From Phallusia fumigata (lineage: Eukaryota; Chordata; Ascidiacea; Phlebobranchia; Ascidiidae), in NCBI GenBank assembly GCA_008931825.1, contig QXVZ01019887.1, forward strand, positions 1-26,448: a stretch of DNA of 26,448 bases. Reading direction: 5' to 3'. This document shows, one piece after another, positions 1 through 10,382 of this stretch (position 1 is the stretch's first letter; each line of letters opens with the position of its first letter). The notes beneath the pieces were generated by a model. The model was not told the origin of the DNA. It did not search any database and saw nothing but the letters and a program-made list of their open reading frames with translations. Position numbers and translations under genes: made by a program.

Positions 1-1197
1 TTCAATGTGCTTTGCAACTTTAGTGTGATGAGTGAGGCTGCCATCGGCAACAGATTAAATCAAAACGTGGTTCTAGAGCGCTTTAATTTACACCGGCATT
101 TCTTCATTATACAAGATACATTAATTTACTCAACCATACTGTTTGCAGAGTTTACCTTTTCCAACATTTCCTATCATTTTTATGTCAAAGCGAATATCCA
201 TATTTAAGGAAAATCAAAGGATAGAGTATCAGCGTTGTAAACAAATCAATACATTTCATATCCGTGCAATAGAATTAAGTCTTTGTATCATTTACAAAAA
301 GGGGGTCCAAGCCATTACGACAAATTAAATTTAAATTAAAATTCATCACTTTTCGGTGCTTTTTAACCCAGCAATTTAGGAGCTGTACTTGTGGTTTACA
401 TGAAAGCGAAGAACAAGAATTACTCGAGTCATAACAACTCTAATAAATATGCTGTTGGAACTTGAAACATGTGTTTTAATGATTTTCTCATGTCAAGTTT
501 TTACAAAAACTTTTTTTAATTTGTGCATTTAACCAAATTTTGGCTTCATGGGAAAAGAAGATGTCAAAAATTTTTGCGAAATCTACCAAACCTCTTCCAG
601 CAAATGCAGTGCATGTAGAAAAAGTAAATTAACGCAGTGAGTGTAATATCCGTAATATGTGTTTCTCGCCGTTAAGATTGCACCACAACGACGTCTATGA
701 CGTCACAAATGCACGTAGCCAGGGAGTTCGCCGTGTATTCATTCTACCTTACACTCGTTGTTGCCTATCTTTTAAAATACTGATATTCTTAACTGAAAAT
801 TCGAAAAATATTTTTTGATCTGTGCAAAACAAGCTGGAAAGAGTAGTTTATAACTAGTGCAGCTGAACGTATTGATGTGTATTTTAATCATTTCGTCAAT
901 TATAGAAAACCGCATCGCCGAGATATGAACCTGTGTGGTTTTTGAGAAAGGCCAAGCGAGTTTAAACGGTTAACCAACCAGTGCGAAACCCTGACGTTCC
1001 CAGGTCGAGTTAACTCAAAGGATTCTATGGTTTAATAAACAAACAAGCTAAACACAATTAAGGTACCGCAAAAACACTTTCTTCAAGTTATAATAATTTG
1101 TGCCAAAAATGCTTTTATCCCCTGCCACATTTTATCCGAGGACTTGCGTTGGTGCAAATTTAACCAAACCAAACAACAAACCAGTGGTTCGATTTAC
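1..1197. other. No gene recognised; downstream side of gene A
   Basis: This stretch follows the last visible exon of the minus-strand lipoxygenase-like gene A. I looked on the minus strand for the two remaining exons expected from gene B (the His-x3-His helix and the C-terminal domain) and found nothing similar. Either this is a long intron with the last exons before base 1, or the gene is truncated. The short open frames here show no recognisable protein. A perfect CRE-type octamer TGACGTCA lies at 698-705. Confidence 0.5.
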
Positions 1198-1446
1198 CGT
1201 GTGAATAAAGGTGGCAATTACGTCCACCATGTCGACTTGCTCAATTCCAGGCACGTGTCTTGCCATTTTCTTTGACATTTCTTGCCATTCGTTTGGTGAA
1301 ATCAGGTGGGAAACTGATTGAACAAATTTTCTCACTGGTGCGTAGTACGCGGAGATAAAAGCAAGATAGGGTATTTCCCGGTATTTTTTGTGCTGGATAT
1401 ACGAGGGTGGAAAATGGGGATGTGGGCAAATCAAGGAATCTTCGTC
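1198..1446 (-). CDS. Gene A exon 8, last visible exon
   Basis: Encodes 83 residues beginning DEDSL and ending DVIATFIHT, acceptor TTTTGCAG, donor ACG|GTAAAT. Gene B exon 8 has 85 residues with the same HPHFPP-x-YIQ, SYYAPV, HVPGIE and IATFIH blocks. In gene B the next exon brings the second pair of iron ligands; that exon is not found for gene A. Confidence 0.84.
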
Positions 1447-4400
1447 CTGCAAAACATAATGTATTTATTTGTTTGTTTGTATTATACAATGTATTTATGT
1501 ATTTATTTGCCCAGGCGCACTTAACAGTCTCCTCAAGTTATACGACCAAAACAAATAAGTTGTCACAAAACCTGTTGACATACATTTCGAAAACGCAATC
1601 TAAAATGTGCACCTGATATTCGTCGTTTTGACTGTACTCATGATAGTGTTTGTGGCATTTTCGGATAACCCCTTCCACAAACTGCTCCTTGTTGACCGGA
1701 ATGACTTTCCACAAGAAGTAATGCTTGTCGAGAAAGGTTTGCTTGTTATCAGTGGAAATGTTCATGTTTAAAGCCTGTTGAATTAACGACTGGTGTTTCA
1801 AGAAAGCTTTAAAATGTTGCAAATCCTTCAATATTGGTTAAAGCTTTTTTAAAATGTTTTAACATTATCTTTTTATCAACCCAGCTTGGTTTGTTATTGA
1901 CCAAACCCCTTAAAACAACTTTGCTTTTCTCTAAGGGGAATTTAGTGCAGAATTAGGGGCTTTACCTAAACAACCGTTTGAAAACAAAAACAGAGGCTAT
2001 GTTGCTCAGTTGGTACCTTGTTTGTGCTATCCTGGTAGCCTGAGGTCAAAAGTTCAAACACGACGTGTTAAATAGTGTTGGAATCGCGAGTCACACAAAA
2101 CACGACGTTATAAAACAAAACAAAAATTAAATGTTTGCAACGGGAGTGTAGAGTCGTTTAAACAAAACTACATATCCTAGGCTGGGCTCCTCGAAGCAAA
2201 GTTACCATCTATCCTCCCCGGCTGAAATTACCTGATAGTTGATTCGCTCAGTAAAACGAAGGTGGGGGTCAAGCAATCTGCGCAAAAAGCTGTCGGCAGG
2301 AAGAACGGTTTTGGCAACCACAGTCATTGTAGAGGGAAACACGAAATGCACATGTGTGTGGCTCAAACCAGGTGCACTAAACGTGAGACAAACCTAAAAA
2401 TAAATAGGTAAAATGCAAATCATATCAGCATCGGATTCGTGTCAAATCAAGTCCCCATTGATTGGCGTTAAATAAAGTTAAAATGGGCACAAAACCAATT
2501 CGGACAAATCAAGTTTACTTTTGCTGCGAAACTGGGTACATTTGTACTCGTTGGCTTCATTAAAAAAAGTACAGCTCCGGTTTGATACCGATAAAAAGTT
2601 CATGACAAGTAAAGCCGAAGCTTTAGAAAGTAAGGCTGGTTTCCACGGACAATGTTTGCGCTTAGGAAATAAGACGCGTATGAAGCTTACGAAGCGAAGT
2701 TCGTCTACACTACACTACGTTAAGTCAAGCGTAACTGTTGTAACTTAATTTGGCGCGTGAAGTTATATTTTCACATGTATTTTGCATTTGGGTGGTGTTA
2801 GTGTGTATAAGACCATGAGTGTATAGGTTTTAATGAGCTGGTGGTATGCACAACGTAAAAAAGTGTTGAGTTGTTGCTGCTTGTAGGCCAAGCGACGACT
2901 GAGACATTTTTTATGCATTTTTTTCAAATCGTGCCACATACCAAATGTTGTGGAAAACCTTGCAGCCAATCTGTATGCCGACACCCAACATGCAAATGTG
3001 GAAAAAGTGCCGTTTTAAACTCATGGCAGTTTCCTGATTGTATGGGTGGCTTAGACGGAACGGACGGCTATGACAGTGGCTCGTTGTATTTTAATTCTAT
3101 GAAAAGTTTAGCATTATTTTGCTCGCAGCGGCTGATGTCGATTTCAGCTTTATTGTCGTTGATGTTGTTGCGGTAGCGTTTTGCGATATTTCGCTTTTTG
3201 ACGTAAGTTGGTCGACCAAGAATTGGATCTTCAGGATCAAGAATTGCTGCCAGGCGTGACAAATGCAATGCCTTTTGTATTTGTCGCCGATGAGGCGTTT
3301 CCGTTGCGGTACAACGTTATGCGAAGCTGGGCTTCGTCTGTCATCAAACATCCCAATCACTTCCTGTATGTTGGGGGATGTTGTTTATACGATGCTTATA
3401 ACTATGTAGTAATTATCTAGATTATATCGACCTAACGACAGCAATATAGCGGGACTTAAAAAACGAACTGAGGTTTTAATCAGCGAAACGCCCACCTAGC
3501 CGCCCCGAATACACTTCTGTTTATGCATGATGCAGCAGCATGTATCCAACAGCAGAGCGTTGCGCCTCTTGGGTCGTAAACTTACGTTTTTGTTTCACGT
3601 TTTTTAGTCTTTTTAAAGTGTATTGACACGTTGTACCAATTTTCGTGTTTTTCTACTTGAAAAATTAAATTTTCATTTGAAACAAGGTCCATCTTGCACG
3701 TTTCAGAATCCCAACAACACAACGACAGTCCGATGCAACGAGCGTGCACGCGAATTTATCGATCCCTCAACGTTGCAAGCGTCGCGCGTCACGAAAGTTA
3801 CAAGAAAACAAACAAAAACTTTTCACGCGTGGAGTTCATGTAACTTTAAACCAACCTTAAACCAGCCGTTACACAACAAAAACATCGTGGCGTACTTTGT
3901 GGGTTTTATGATGTAATAGAAATAGTATGTAGAATAACACAAAGTCAACAGTTTGGTGTTGTCAGGCAAAGTCTTCTGAAATCTTGGCTATGCTCGATTT
4001 CATTTTTAAAACCGTTGTGACGTAAGAGGGCGTTGTGCAGTATTTGTTACAGCGGCTCAAAAGTGATTTTGAGAAGCCTACGCTGGAAAATGGTATTAAC
4101 AATAAACTGCTTGTATCGTTCAGCCGCTTTAAACCATAAATGTTTTCCATACCTGTGCATGTAGTTTAGCCAAAGTCCAGTCCGGAATTTTAGATTCGGG
4201 ACAGGGCCAGTGTACTTCATTTCCGCCTTTTAATACGATTGTCATTTTTATGTGTTGTTTGTTGAAACGAATCTCACGCACATCCCAAAAGTAGTTCTAA
4301 AAACATGACAAAAGAGTTTCGATGGAAACTTTACAAAACCGTTTGTAAGAAGGTAAAGTTTACTCGACTGTTTTGCAGCTGTTCACAGTACGTTTTACTA

Positions 4401-6087
4401 TTGTTGTAAAGATTTTAAAATCTTATAACAGTAGAAGTCAGCTAAACCAACATAATTAAAAATTTTTGTTTGTGACAAAAAGTTTTGCGTGAAGCATCAA
4501 TGACCTTTTCTACTATCACTGCCTGCGCATTTTGTTGAGTCTTTCTTATGCTATACCTTGTAAAGGTGAAAATTTTCCAGTCCTTCAAAAACCATTTTGT
4601 ACATTTCGAGTTCCTTGTCATACTCCAGTGAATGTGCGAAAAGTGTGTGAGTAAGGGCAAATATAAGTTCCTCCTCGGAGACGACGCCGACAGTTTGATA
4701 ACCCAGCCAGTATTTTGCAATCTATAAAATACAAAAGCCATTAAAAAGATTTAAATTATAAACGTTTTGTCAAAGCACGACTCTCTTTTTCGGTAATATT
4801 TTATATTTGACAAACGAAATCAGACATAAGTAGGAATGCGCAATATGGTAATAAGAATTTAAAGCATTGGTAGGCAATTATTTTTTCCATAGGGTCTAAT
4901 GATTAGCAGAAAACAGTGTAAAGGGCCTCAGTATGTAGAATATTAGTTGTATATCTTCATAAAAAACAGAAATGCCATCGTTTTACCAAACTAGTAAAGG
5001 TAGAAGTTATGATTCAGCAATTAAAAATAGAGGTAGCTTTACATTCAATAACATATGTTTAATACGTAATTCCAAAATTGTCTAAAAGACATCATTACAT
5101 ATTGGAAGGGTAGTTTAAGCCCTATATCACTTATTGATAGTTTGACAACTATTAAACTTAAAAAAATCGTATCATTTATTGTCCAATTACTCGATAAAAA
5201 CGCGTGTGTTTACCCCAACACACATGGTGCAAATTAAAGTGGCGAAGCAACCTTTTAATCGACCCGACAAACATAGTGCAATGATGTGTCACGTTTTATA
5301 AGGTGCTGACATTACCGAGAACAGCGTACACATCATGGATTTTCAGGTTTTTGAGGATCGGTGTCGAAGGCATGTGCCCAACGATTCTTTGACTGTCAAG
5401 GTGCCTTTGTATTTTTTTTAAGAACCTGTAGTCTTGCGCTGCTAATTCGCTCCCCAACAATAAAAAAATTATAATAAAGCAATATATTCTTGAAAAACAA
5501 GGCAAAAACTCGGTCTTGTTTTTTGTTACCTCTCTTGCAGCCCATACAGTCATCCTGAAAAGGTACAGAGGTGACCGAAATTTCAAAAACTGCAATTCGT
5601 CGTTGTCAGCAACCTTTGTAACATCCGAAATCTTTGAAAAAAAGTCAGTGCAGGTTATGGCAATTTGACTACTCTCAATTACAGTGACGGTAAAATTCGA
5701 AAAAGGTCAAATGGAACACAAATTGGCTTAAGATTAGTTCAATATTTTGTTCATTGTATTTTATTTGACATGTGCGCGTGTTTGCGCATAAACGTGTGAT
5801 AATGATACAGTATGCAGCAAATGGTCATAATTTCTAACAAATATTTACTAAAAACGTGGTTAGACATGCATGCAAACTGCAAACAATATAGAACTTACCG
5901 GATATTTGTAATTAATCTTTCCCACACTTCCGGTGCGTTGGCAACCAATTCCTGTCAACAGTTTCAATTCTAGGATGCAGCATTTTCCTGCGATAATCAT
6001 TAAACCACCAACAAAAAGCGGCAAGTATGGTATAAAGCAGAACACTGCCAATACGTAAATAGAAAGCGTTTTGAAAATTTCTTTCAT
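1198..6087 (-). CDS. Lipoxygenase-like protein, gene A (3' end missing)
   Basis: Multi-exon gene on the minus strand, a paralogue of gene B at 17144-21941. Visible exons, 5' to 3': 6087-5899, 5631-5530, a doubtful exon near 5438-5316, 4721-4557, 4296-4153, 2393-2232, 1774-1613 and 1446-1198. All have AG/GT borders and, the doubtful one apart, all are in phase 0. Lipoxygenases are non-haem iron dioxygenases that make lipid hydroperoxides from polyunsaturated fatty acids. The evidence here is the DWTLAK motif ending exon 5, the His cluster SHTHVHF in exon 6 at the position of the first two iron ligands, and the LLDPHLRFTERIN motif. The protein starts with a hydrophobic segment (about residues 10-36), so it is probably membrane-anchored; no PLAT domain is seen. 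The last two exons are not found in the window. Function beyond the family level, and enzymatic activity, are inference. Confidence 0.8.
1613..1774 (-). CDS. Gene A exon 7
   Basis: Encodes 54 residues (ALNMNISTDNKQ... to ...NDEYQ), acceptor CAACAG, donor CAG|GTGCAC. Shares STDNK, HYFLWK and EQFV with gene B exon 7, which is two residues shorter. Confidence 0.83.
1993..2129 (+). mobile_element. tRNA-derived SINE remnant
   Basis: The stretch resembles a tRNA promoter: TTGCTCAGTTGGTA at 2002-2015 fits a polymerase III A box, and GAGGTCAAAAGTTCAAAC at 2042-2059 fits the variable loop and B box, about the usual distance downstream. The T stem does not pair well, so it is not a working tRNA. An A-rich tail (AAAACAAAACAAAAATT) follows near 2115-2130. 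It lies in the intron between exons 6 and 7 of gene A, on the opposite strand. Confidence 0.5.
2232..2393 (-). CDS. Gene A exon 6: iron-ligand His cluster
   Basis: Encodes 54 residues, VCLTFSAPGLSH to TERINYQ; 47 of 54 are identical to gene B exon 6. SHTHVHF lies where lipoxygenases carry the first two iron-binding histidines, and LRRLLDPHLRFTERIN matches the conserved (K/R)LL-x-PH-x-R-(F/Y)-T-x-x-IN motif. Acceptor TTTTTAG, donor CAG|GTAATT. Confidence 0.88.
2985..3350 (+). pseudogene. PIF/Harbinger-type transposase fragment, broken
   Basis: Inside the intron between exons 5 and 6 of gene A, on the opposite strand. Three pieces in order match the Harbinger DDE transposase layout: NSWQFPDCMGGLDG (from about 3018, with the first catalytic Asp in LDG), SGSLYFN with SIILLAAADVDFSFIVVD after a frameshift near 3105, and LPGVTNAMPFVFVADEAFPL (about 3247-3306, with the second catalytic Asp). 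There are at least two frame changes and an internal deletion after LDG, and no third catalytic residue was found, so it is inactive. Family identification is from motif memory. Confidence 0.7.
4153..4296 (-). CDS. Gene A exon 5: DWTLAK motif
   Basis: Encodes 48 residues from NYFWDV to AKLHAQ. It contains WPCPES..PDWTLAKLHAQ, matching the classic lipoxygenase stretch in which a Pro-rich segment is followed by DWLLAK. Acceptor TTTTTAG, donor CAG|GTATGG. Same length as gene B exon 5. Confidence 0.87.
4557..4721 (-). CDS. Gene A exon 4
   Basis: Encodes 55 residues (IAKYWLGYQ... to ...ENFHLYK), acceptor TTTATAG, donor AAG|GTATAG. Gene B exon 4 has exactly 55 residues with shared AKY-x-LG, FAHS and EMYK/QMYK positions. 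It corresponds to the stretch before the catalytic core. Confidence 0.82.
5316..5438 (-). CDS. Gene A candidate exon 3, phase does not fit
   Basis: An open frame reads QDYRFLKK...SQRIVGHMPS..ILKNLKIHDVY. The QRIVGHMPS piece resembles the qR-x-x-G-x-nP element found before the lipoxygenase core. With acceptor TTAGCAG and donor CTCG|GTAATG the exon is 123 nt, but its phase (1) conflicts with phase 0 on both neighbouring exons. A run of eight A near the start could hide a one-base error. Skipping it keeps the reading frame of the gene. Confidence 0.4.
5530..5631 (-). CDS. Gene A exon 2
   Basis: Encodes 34 residues beginning ISDVTKV and ending TVWAARE, phase 0 at both ends, with acceptor CAAAG and donor GAG|GTAAC. 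Gene B exon 2 also has 34 residues and starts with the same seven. No known motif; it lies before the lipoxygenase core. Confidence 0.8.
5899..6087 (-). CDS. Gene A exon 1: N-terminal membrane segment
   Basis: Encodes 63 residues from MKEIFK to KYP and ends at a good donor (CCG|GTAAGT). Length and the pattern FIPYLPLF..LKLLTGIGCQ..GSVGKI match exon 1 of gene B (also 63 residues), which decides the start. An in-frame ATG six codons upstream (6105-6103) is an alternative start, and an acceptor-like TTTGCAG lies just before it (AG at 6109-6108 on the minus strand), suitable for a 5'UTR intron or a spliced leader. Confidence 0.78.
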
Positions 6088-8195
6088 TTCTATTTTGTTG
6101 AGCATTTCTGCAAACTCAAATGATAATGTTGACATAAGACTCTTAGTTACACTAAACCAATAAGATATGTTTACATGATGAGTCGCGAGTGAAACATTAT
6201 GAAGGATCGCGTTGTTGGAAAAAAATAGTTGAGTAAAACAGAGAATCCTAAATGACAAGCAACTGTGGTGCCGCAAAAAAACTTTGTCTACTTTTCCAAG
6301 TTTCAGGGGTTCCACGTATTTGAGAACCAGTTTTGACCCAAACTCACCACAAGCGCACGCTGTAGATAAACTTTATCATATTCGCAAGTCTTGTTTTTAC
6401 CAAAACAGTAATAGTAAATTACCATAAGCTAGGAAGACAGTCCGTGGGTTCCATAATAGTTTAAAAACATGTGTCCTCTCAGGTCAACATTAATAAATTT
6501 CTATTGTCCCATGCAATTTGCGCTCTAGGGTTGGTAAGCTTAACATTTCTGGCAACTTGATATAAATCATATCTAGCTTTACAAACTCTAAAAATGAATA
6601 CAGTCATTGCAACCATCCCGTAGTACAAATGTAAATGTACGTGTTTGTAAACTGTTTGCAAACTGATATTTCAAGTAGTTTGACACCGAAAACTCAGTGG
6701 ATTCTTTTCCCACTAAATAGAATGTTTGTTTTGAATGATATTTTGTCATTAAACAACCACCAATCTAGACGACTAAAGTAGCACGCAAGTGTTACGATGG
6801 TACAAGATTGTGGACAAGTAATGCAACACAACATTCTACTAATGAAGTATTACGTCACAAATCGTTTAATAAAGTTTCAAAAAACAGTCGTTTTTAAACA
6901 GGAGTACCAACACTGTTTTGCGGCCCCAAAAGTTTATGTCCGCGTGCAAGTAGGAACAAGGTTTTTACAATCTGCCTAAAAAGTAAACATTTAATCCCTT
7001 AATATAACACTGTTGATTTCGTAGTTTTACAAATTCTGAACACAACATTTTTCTGCTGAGTTTACTGGTCGAACACAGTTTCTTTAAGGCTGACAGTTTA
7101 TTGTAAAGATTAAATGCATGCAATGCATTACACCTGTTAAATCTCCACAGTGCTTCGTTAAACGGTCTTTGCCGTGTAGAAAAAGCCTCGCATTTTAGAA
7201 ACTGTTATGTTACGTTAAATACCTTAAAGTCTATATTGGCTTTCTCGAGCCTGGTGTTTATCAACCCACCGTTGTAAGTTTAGTATAATCTCAGCTTCAG
7301 GCTGTCTCTAAACTTTAAACATACAGTGCTGCCTTTTTTGTGTACCCTATCTTTACCCGCAGCGACAGACCTACCAGTCGCGGTAATTTGCTGTGCCTGG
7401 TAATAGGATATCTCGACAGATCTTGTCAGCTATGTCCTATTACACGGTGAACGTTTGCAATTGTGGAATTCAAATCTACCACCTCTTTACCACAAAGCAT
7501 CAGTACCAATCTAGTAGTCTGACATAATAAACTTCCGACCTCCGAAGTTTAAATTCAAATCAAAAAACTGATGTACATATGCCGGCTTTCCACAAGTCGA
7601 CGTTTGTATTTGCCATGCCTTATGGCAACGTTTTTGGTCGTCTGTTTGACTTCCTAATTTCTGCTAGGCGAGACGGCAATTTAATAAATAGGTTTTCAAG
7701 TGTCTATGGATATTGAAAACTTTCGGTGTGCTACAGCAAGGGCCAATTCCAGACTCCGAACTATTCTTTTTTGGCCTTGTTATACTTTGTCTCGCAGATA
7801 TTTGTGTTATAATCACTCCAAAGAGAGCTAAATATTTCTGCTTTTTAAAAGAAAGAAGTATAACCAAACGTTTTGGCAAATAAGCCCTTCAAATAGCATT
7901 GATTACCGGTCGCGTCATTAACATGAAAGGTTCGTTAACACACTTTTGTGTCCGCTTACGATTTTTACTTGATTCTTAGGCCATTTTACTTAATTCTTAG
8001 GCCACATTTGCAAAAATCAGTCATACTGAGTAAAACTCTAGGTAATCACTGAAGGGTGATGCTCGGGGATCGATAAACGCTTCGTTTAAAATAGCTATTA
8101 TACTGTGTCTGAACCGCGTTATGCTTTTGTCGCCATGTATCTCGACGGCGTACCTTGCCCAACATATACACAGTAATTTCTATAAAATCCGCAAC
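6088..8195. other. Upstream region of gene A, no gene recognised
   Basis: No convincing coding exon. It holds the presumed promoter of gene A and the left part of the segmental duplication. Small structures: a 9-bp inverted repeat at 7400-7408 and 7435-7443, and a perfect short hairpin TGCCAT-gcctt-ATGGCA at 7611-7627 that is kept in the other copy at 14221-14237. Confidence 0.5.
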
Positions 8196-8536
8196 CTTTC
8201 TGGTGATAACCCTCCTGTTACATTTTAAGTCACCTTGCGCCTCCTTCGCGTCTTCTGTCATCGGAGGTGCCAGCGTTTTGATGATGGACTCCAGTTTCTG
8301 ACACAGTAAGTGGTTTTGTGAGAACTTTGAAGTTTCGTTTTGCTGGATATAACAATCACCGAATTAGAAAGGCTCCGCAAGGTTAAAACGCAATGTACCG
8401 CAAAAAACGTGCAGGACCCGAATGTTAAGTACTGATAACAAGCGCCGTTATTTTGCGTAATTAGCTACTTACACGGATTTTGTTTTTCGGTCGATCATAA
8501 TCTAATGTAAAACAGGCGTGTTTTGGATTTTAACAG

Positions 8537-8651
8537 ACGACTTCCCCACTTCTGACAACGCTTTTACGGGCTTCGTTTCGCTGTATTACCCGCGGTTACT
8601 GACACAGAACCAAGTCAACACAAGTGTCAAAATTAATTTCGACATCATGGG
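8537..8651 (+). other. Exon-like open stretch, unknown protein
   Basis: Bounded by acceptor TTTTAACAG and a possible donor GGG|GTTAGT. It reads DFPTSDNAFTGFVSLYYPRL and then LTQNQVNTSVKINFDIM. An upstream short frame (MYRKKRAGPE, from 8391) could be a first exon. Copies lie at about 10752-10866 (near identical) and 15470-15580 (diverged, SDNAFSGFVWLYYPRLLKRN, without the intervening intron-like 120 bases). Most differences in the diverged copy change the amino acid, so selection for a protein is doubtful. I do not recognise the family. Confidence 0.25.
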
Positions 8652-9264
8652 GTTAGTCACAGATTTTTAATTTATTTTTTTTATGCGTGAATTGTCCACG
8701 ATTTCGGGTTAACGTTTTTTTGCGTGCTGGTTGACCTTCCTACCGGCCTTTGTAATTGATAGTTGTAGTCAGATGGCAATTTTCAAACAAATTAGTGTCG
8801 ATTGTGTGCCTGGCGAACGGTTTATATATGTTTCATAATGTATACGCAAGCTTTAACCTGCTGGACACATGTATTTTTCAGTGTCGTTACAGGAATGGCA
8901 ATCAGTTTGTCCTGTCTGCTGGGATGACAGTAGTATATGAGTATATTTGCTTGATTATTTATTTGATAAGGTCCATTGCCAAGCGCCCCTTAACTGAGCT
9001 TTACTGGGGCTGTTTTATAGGATTTGTTTTAATGTTTTTTGTCAATCGTCGACTCGAATTTTGGGCAAACCAATAGATTTCACTAAAACATCGTAGCAAT
9101 AAGATTTGCGATTTAGGCAAGCTGACAACAGAACTAGTCCGTCACTTTGTTTGAAACGTTATTGGTAAATATGAGATCACAACGACAGGTTGTCTGCAAT
9201 AACGGTCTCATTTCTAATGTTCAGAAACAGCTTAAGGTAAAGTAAGTTTTCGCGGAGTTTTAAA

Positions 9265-9855
9265 ATGATGAAACTTTTTTTTTTTTTTCCTAGTTGTAGA
9301 GGCCCCTCCTCGTCTCAACAAGTGACGACCGACCAAAACCTACTATACGTCGTCTCCTTTCTGAGACTATATTATAATAAGTTAATTAGATAAAATCGCT
9401 TGGCAGGCAGGTGATTTGTCAATTCAAAGCGACAAAAACACTTTAAATAAATCATTTGGCGCAAAAATATTTACAAGAAAGAGAAAACTTTATTCCCTTT
9501 CACACCAAGTTACAAAAGTGTAGAATACTATTAGTTATAAAAGTATAACAACGACGTTATGTGGTTGTAACGAATGGTGGATTTTTTTAATTTTCTTGGT
9601 ATTTATTTACAAATTTTTGGGTCAAGATTAAATCTTAACTTTATTTCAGTTTCTCCATACATTTGTACATAAGTTTATCAGAAGAAGTTAGCCGAACTCG
9701 TTGTAACTCTTCTGCTCTTTATTCCCTACATACCCATGTTGGCTATTGGCCTTCTACTGGTTACATTGAAGGAAACAACTCTTAAGCTGAAATTAATGAC
9801 TGGTTTTGGTTGTCAGATGGTGGCGATAATTGGAAAGATTTTCCACAAAAATCCG
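9265..9855 (+). pseudogene. Orphan exon 1 of lipoxygenase-like gene, copy 1
   Basis: The start ATGATGAAAC (9265-9274) is followed by a T run and about 400 bases absent from gene B. Homology resumes at 9679-9855 with QKKLAELVVTLLLFIPYIP and on to KIFHKNP. This remnant is open in frame, but the donor that reads CCG|GTAAGG in gene B reads CCGATGAGG here, so the GT is lost. No exon 2 or later exon follows. Upstream, the AG|AAAC site at 9223-9224 matches the acceptor-like site before gene B. Confidence 0.75.
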
Positions 9856-10382
9856 ATGAGGGTAAAGACCTGTTGGCGGGTACTTATTTGACAGCAAATT
9901 TTTTCCGAGTTTCTCCGATTTTTCTATTGTCATAAGTTTTTGATGTATGGGAGAACGCGAAAACAACTCAAAATCCCACAACAGCATATACAGATCAAAT
10001 AAAAGCAACACATAAACATGTCACATAGAATGGCGCTATATTCTCAATCAAGCAGGTAGCATAACATTGAGTAAACAATTTTATCAATAGCGTGTAATTT
10101 TGAGCTAGGATGACGAAATGAGTTCTGCTGTACATTTATATTTATATTTCGTTTATAAAAATGGGTCCATGAACAGAGGGAGTGCGATTGACGAAATAAC
10201 TCAGAATTGGAGATTGTATAGTTAAATCAGACCAGTGTCCATAGATTGATGGCGACCCTAAAGTAACAATTACCACATGAACGAGGGGAAAGCGTTCATA
10301 CACATGTACAGAAGAATTCTGAATAAGAATTATTCAGGTACTCGGCTAGCGAGATTTTATGACAATTTTTAAACAGAATTTN

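Larger units (their letters stand above)
6150..9990. repeat. Segmental duplication, left copy
   Basis: This block is colinear and in the same orientation with about 12575-17500. Examples of matching points: 6242/12727, 6480/12905, 6724/13345, 7320/14025, 7611/14221, 8070/14880, 8391/15420, 9056/16594 and 9679/17158. The copies differ by many substitutions and indels, so this is an old duplication and not allelic sequence. The left breakpoint lies just upstream of gene A exon 1; the right end lies just after the orphan exon 1. Confidence 0.8.
8196..10381. repeat. Direct repeat copy 1 at N join 10382
   Basis: Nearly identical to 10383-12159 apart from indels. The second copy lacks part of 8810-8970 and of 9340-9580, and has a short extra piece near 10425. 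The repeat begins anew at the base after the single N at 10382. This pattern fits two overlapping allelic contigs placed end to end better than a genomic tandem duplication. Confidence 0.75.

Noticed and set aside
3623..3916. Plus-strand open frame of 97 codons in an intron of gene A
   Set aside because: Low-complexity composition, no motif and no continuity with the transposase fragment upstream.
5860..6315. Single minus-strand open frame of 151 codons as a complete gene
   Set aside because: Only 6087-5899 matches exon 1 of gene B, and it ends at a good donor. The upstream and downstream parts of the frame are 5' flank and intron.
8756..9076. Open frame of 106 codons with a similar one at 16299-16607 (102 codons), both ending RRLEFWANQ
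   Set aside because: The two lie in the segmental duplication and most base differences change the amino acid. There is no known motif and the frame is cut in the N-joined copy near 10980-11120, so selection on a protein is not supported.
10319..10337. Palindrome CTGAATAA-gaa-TTATTCAG, also in the repeat copy near 12100
   Set aside because: Short AT-rich palindromes are common by chance in this composition, and the second copy exists only because the surrounding repeat is duplicated.
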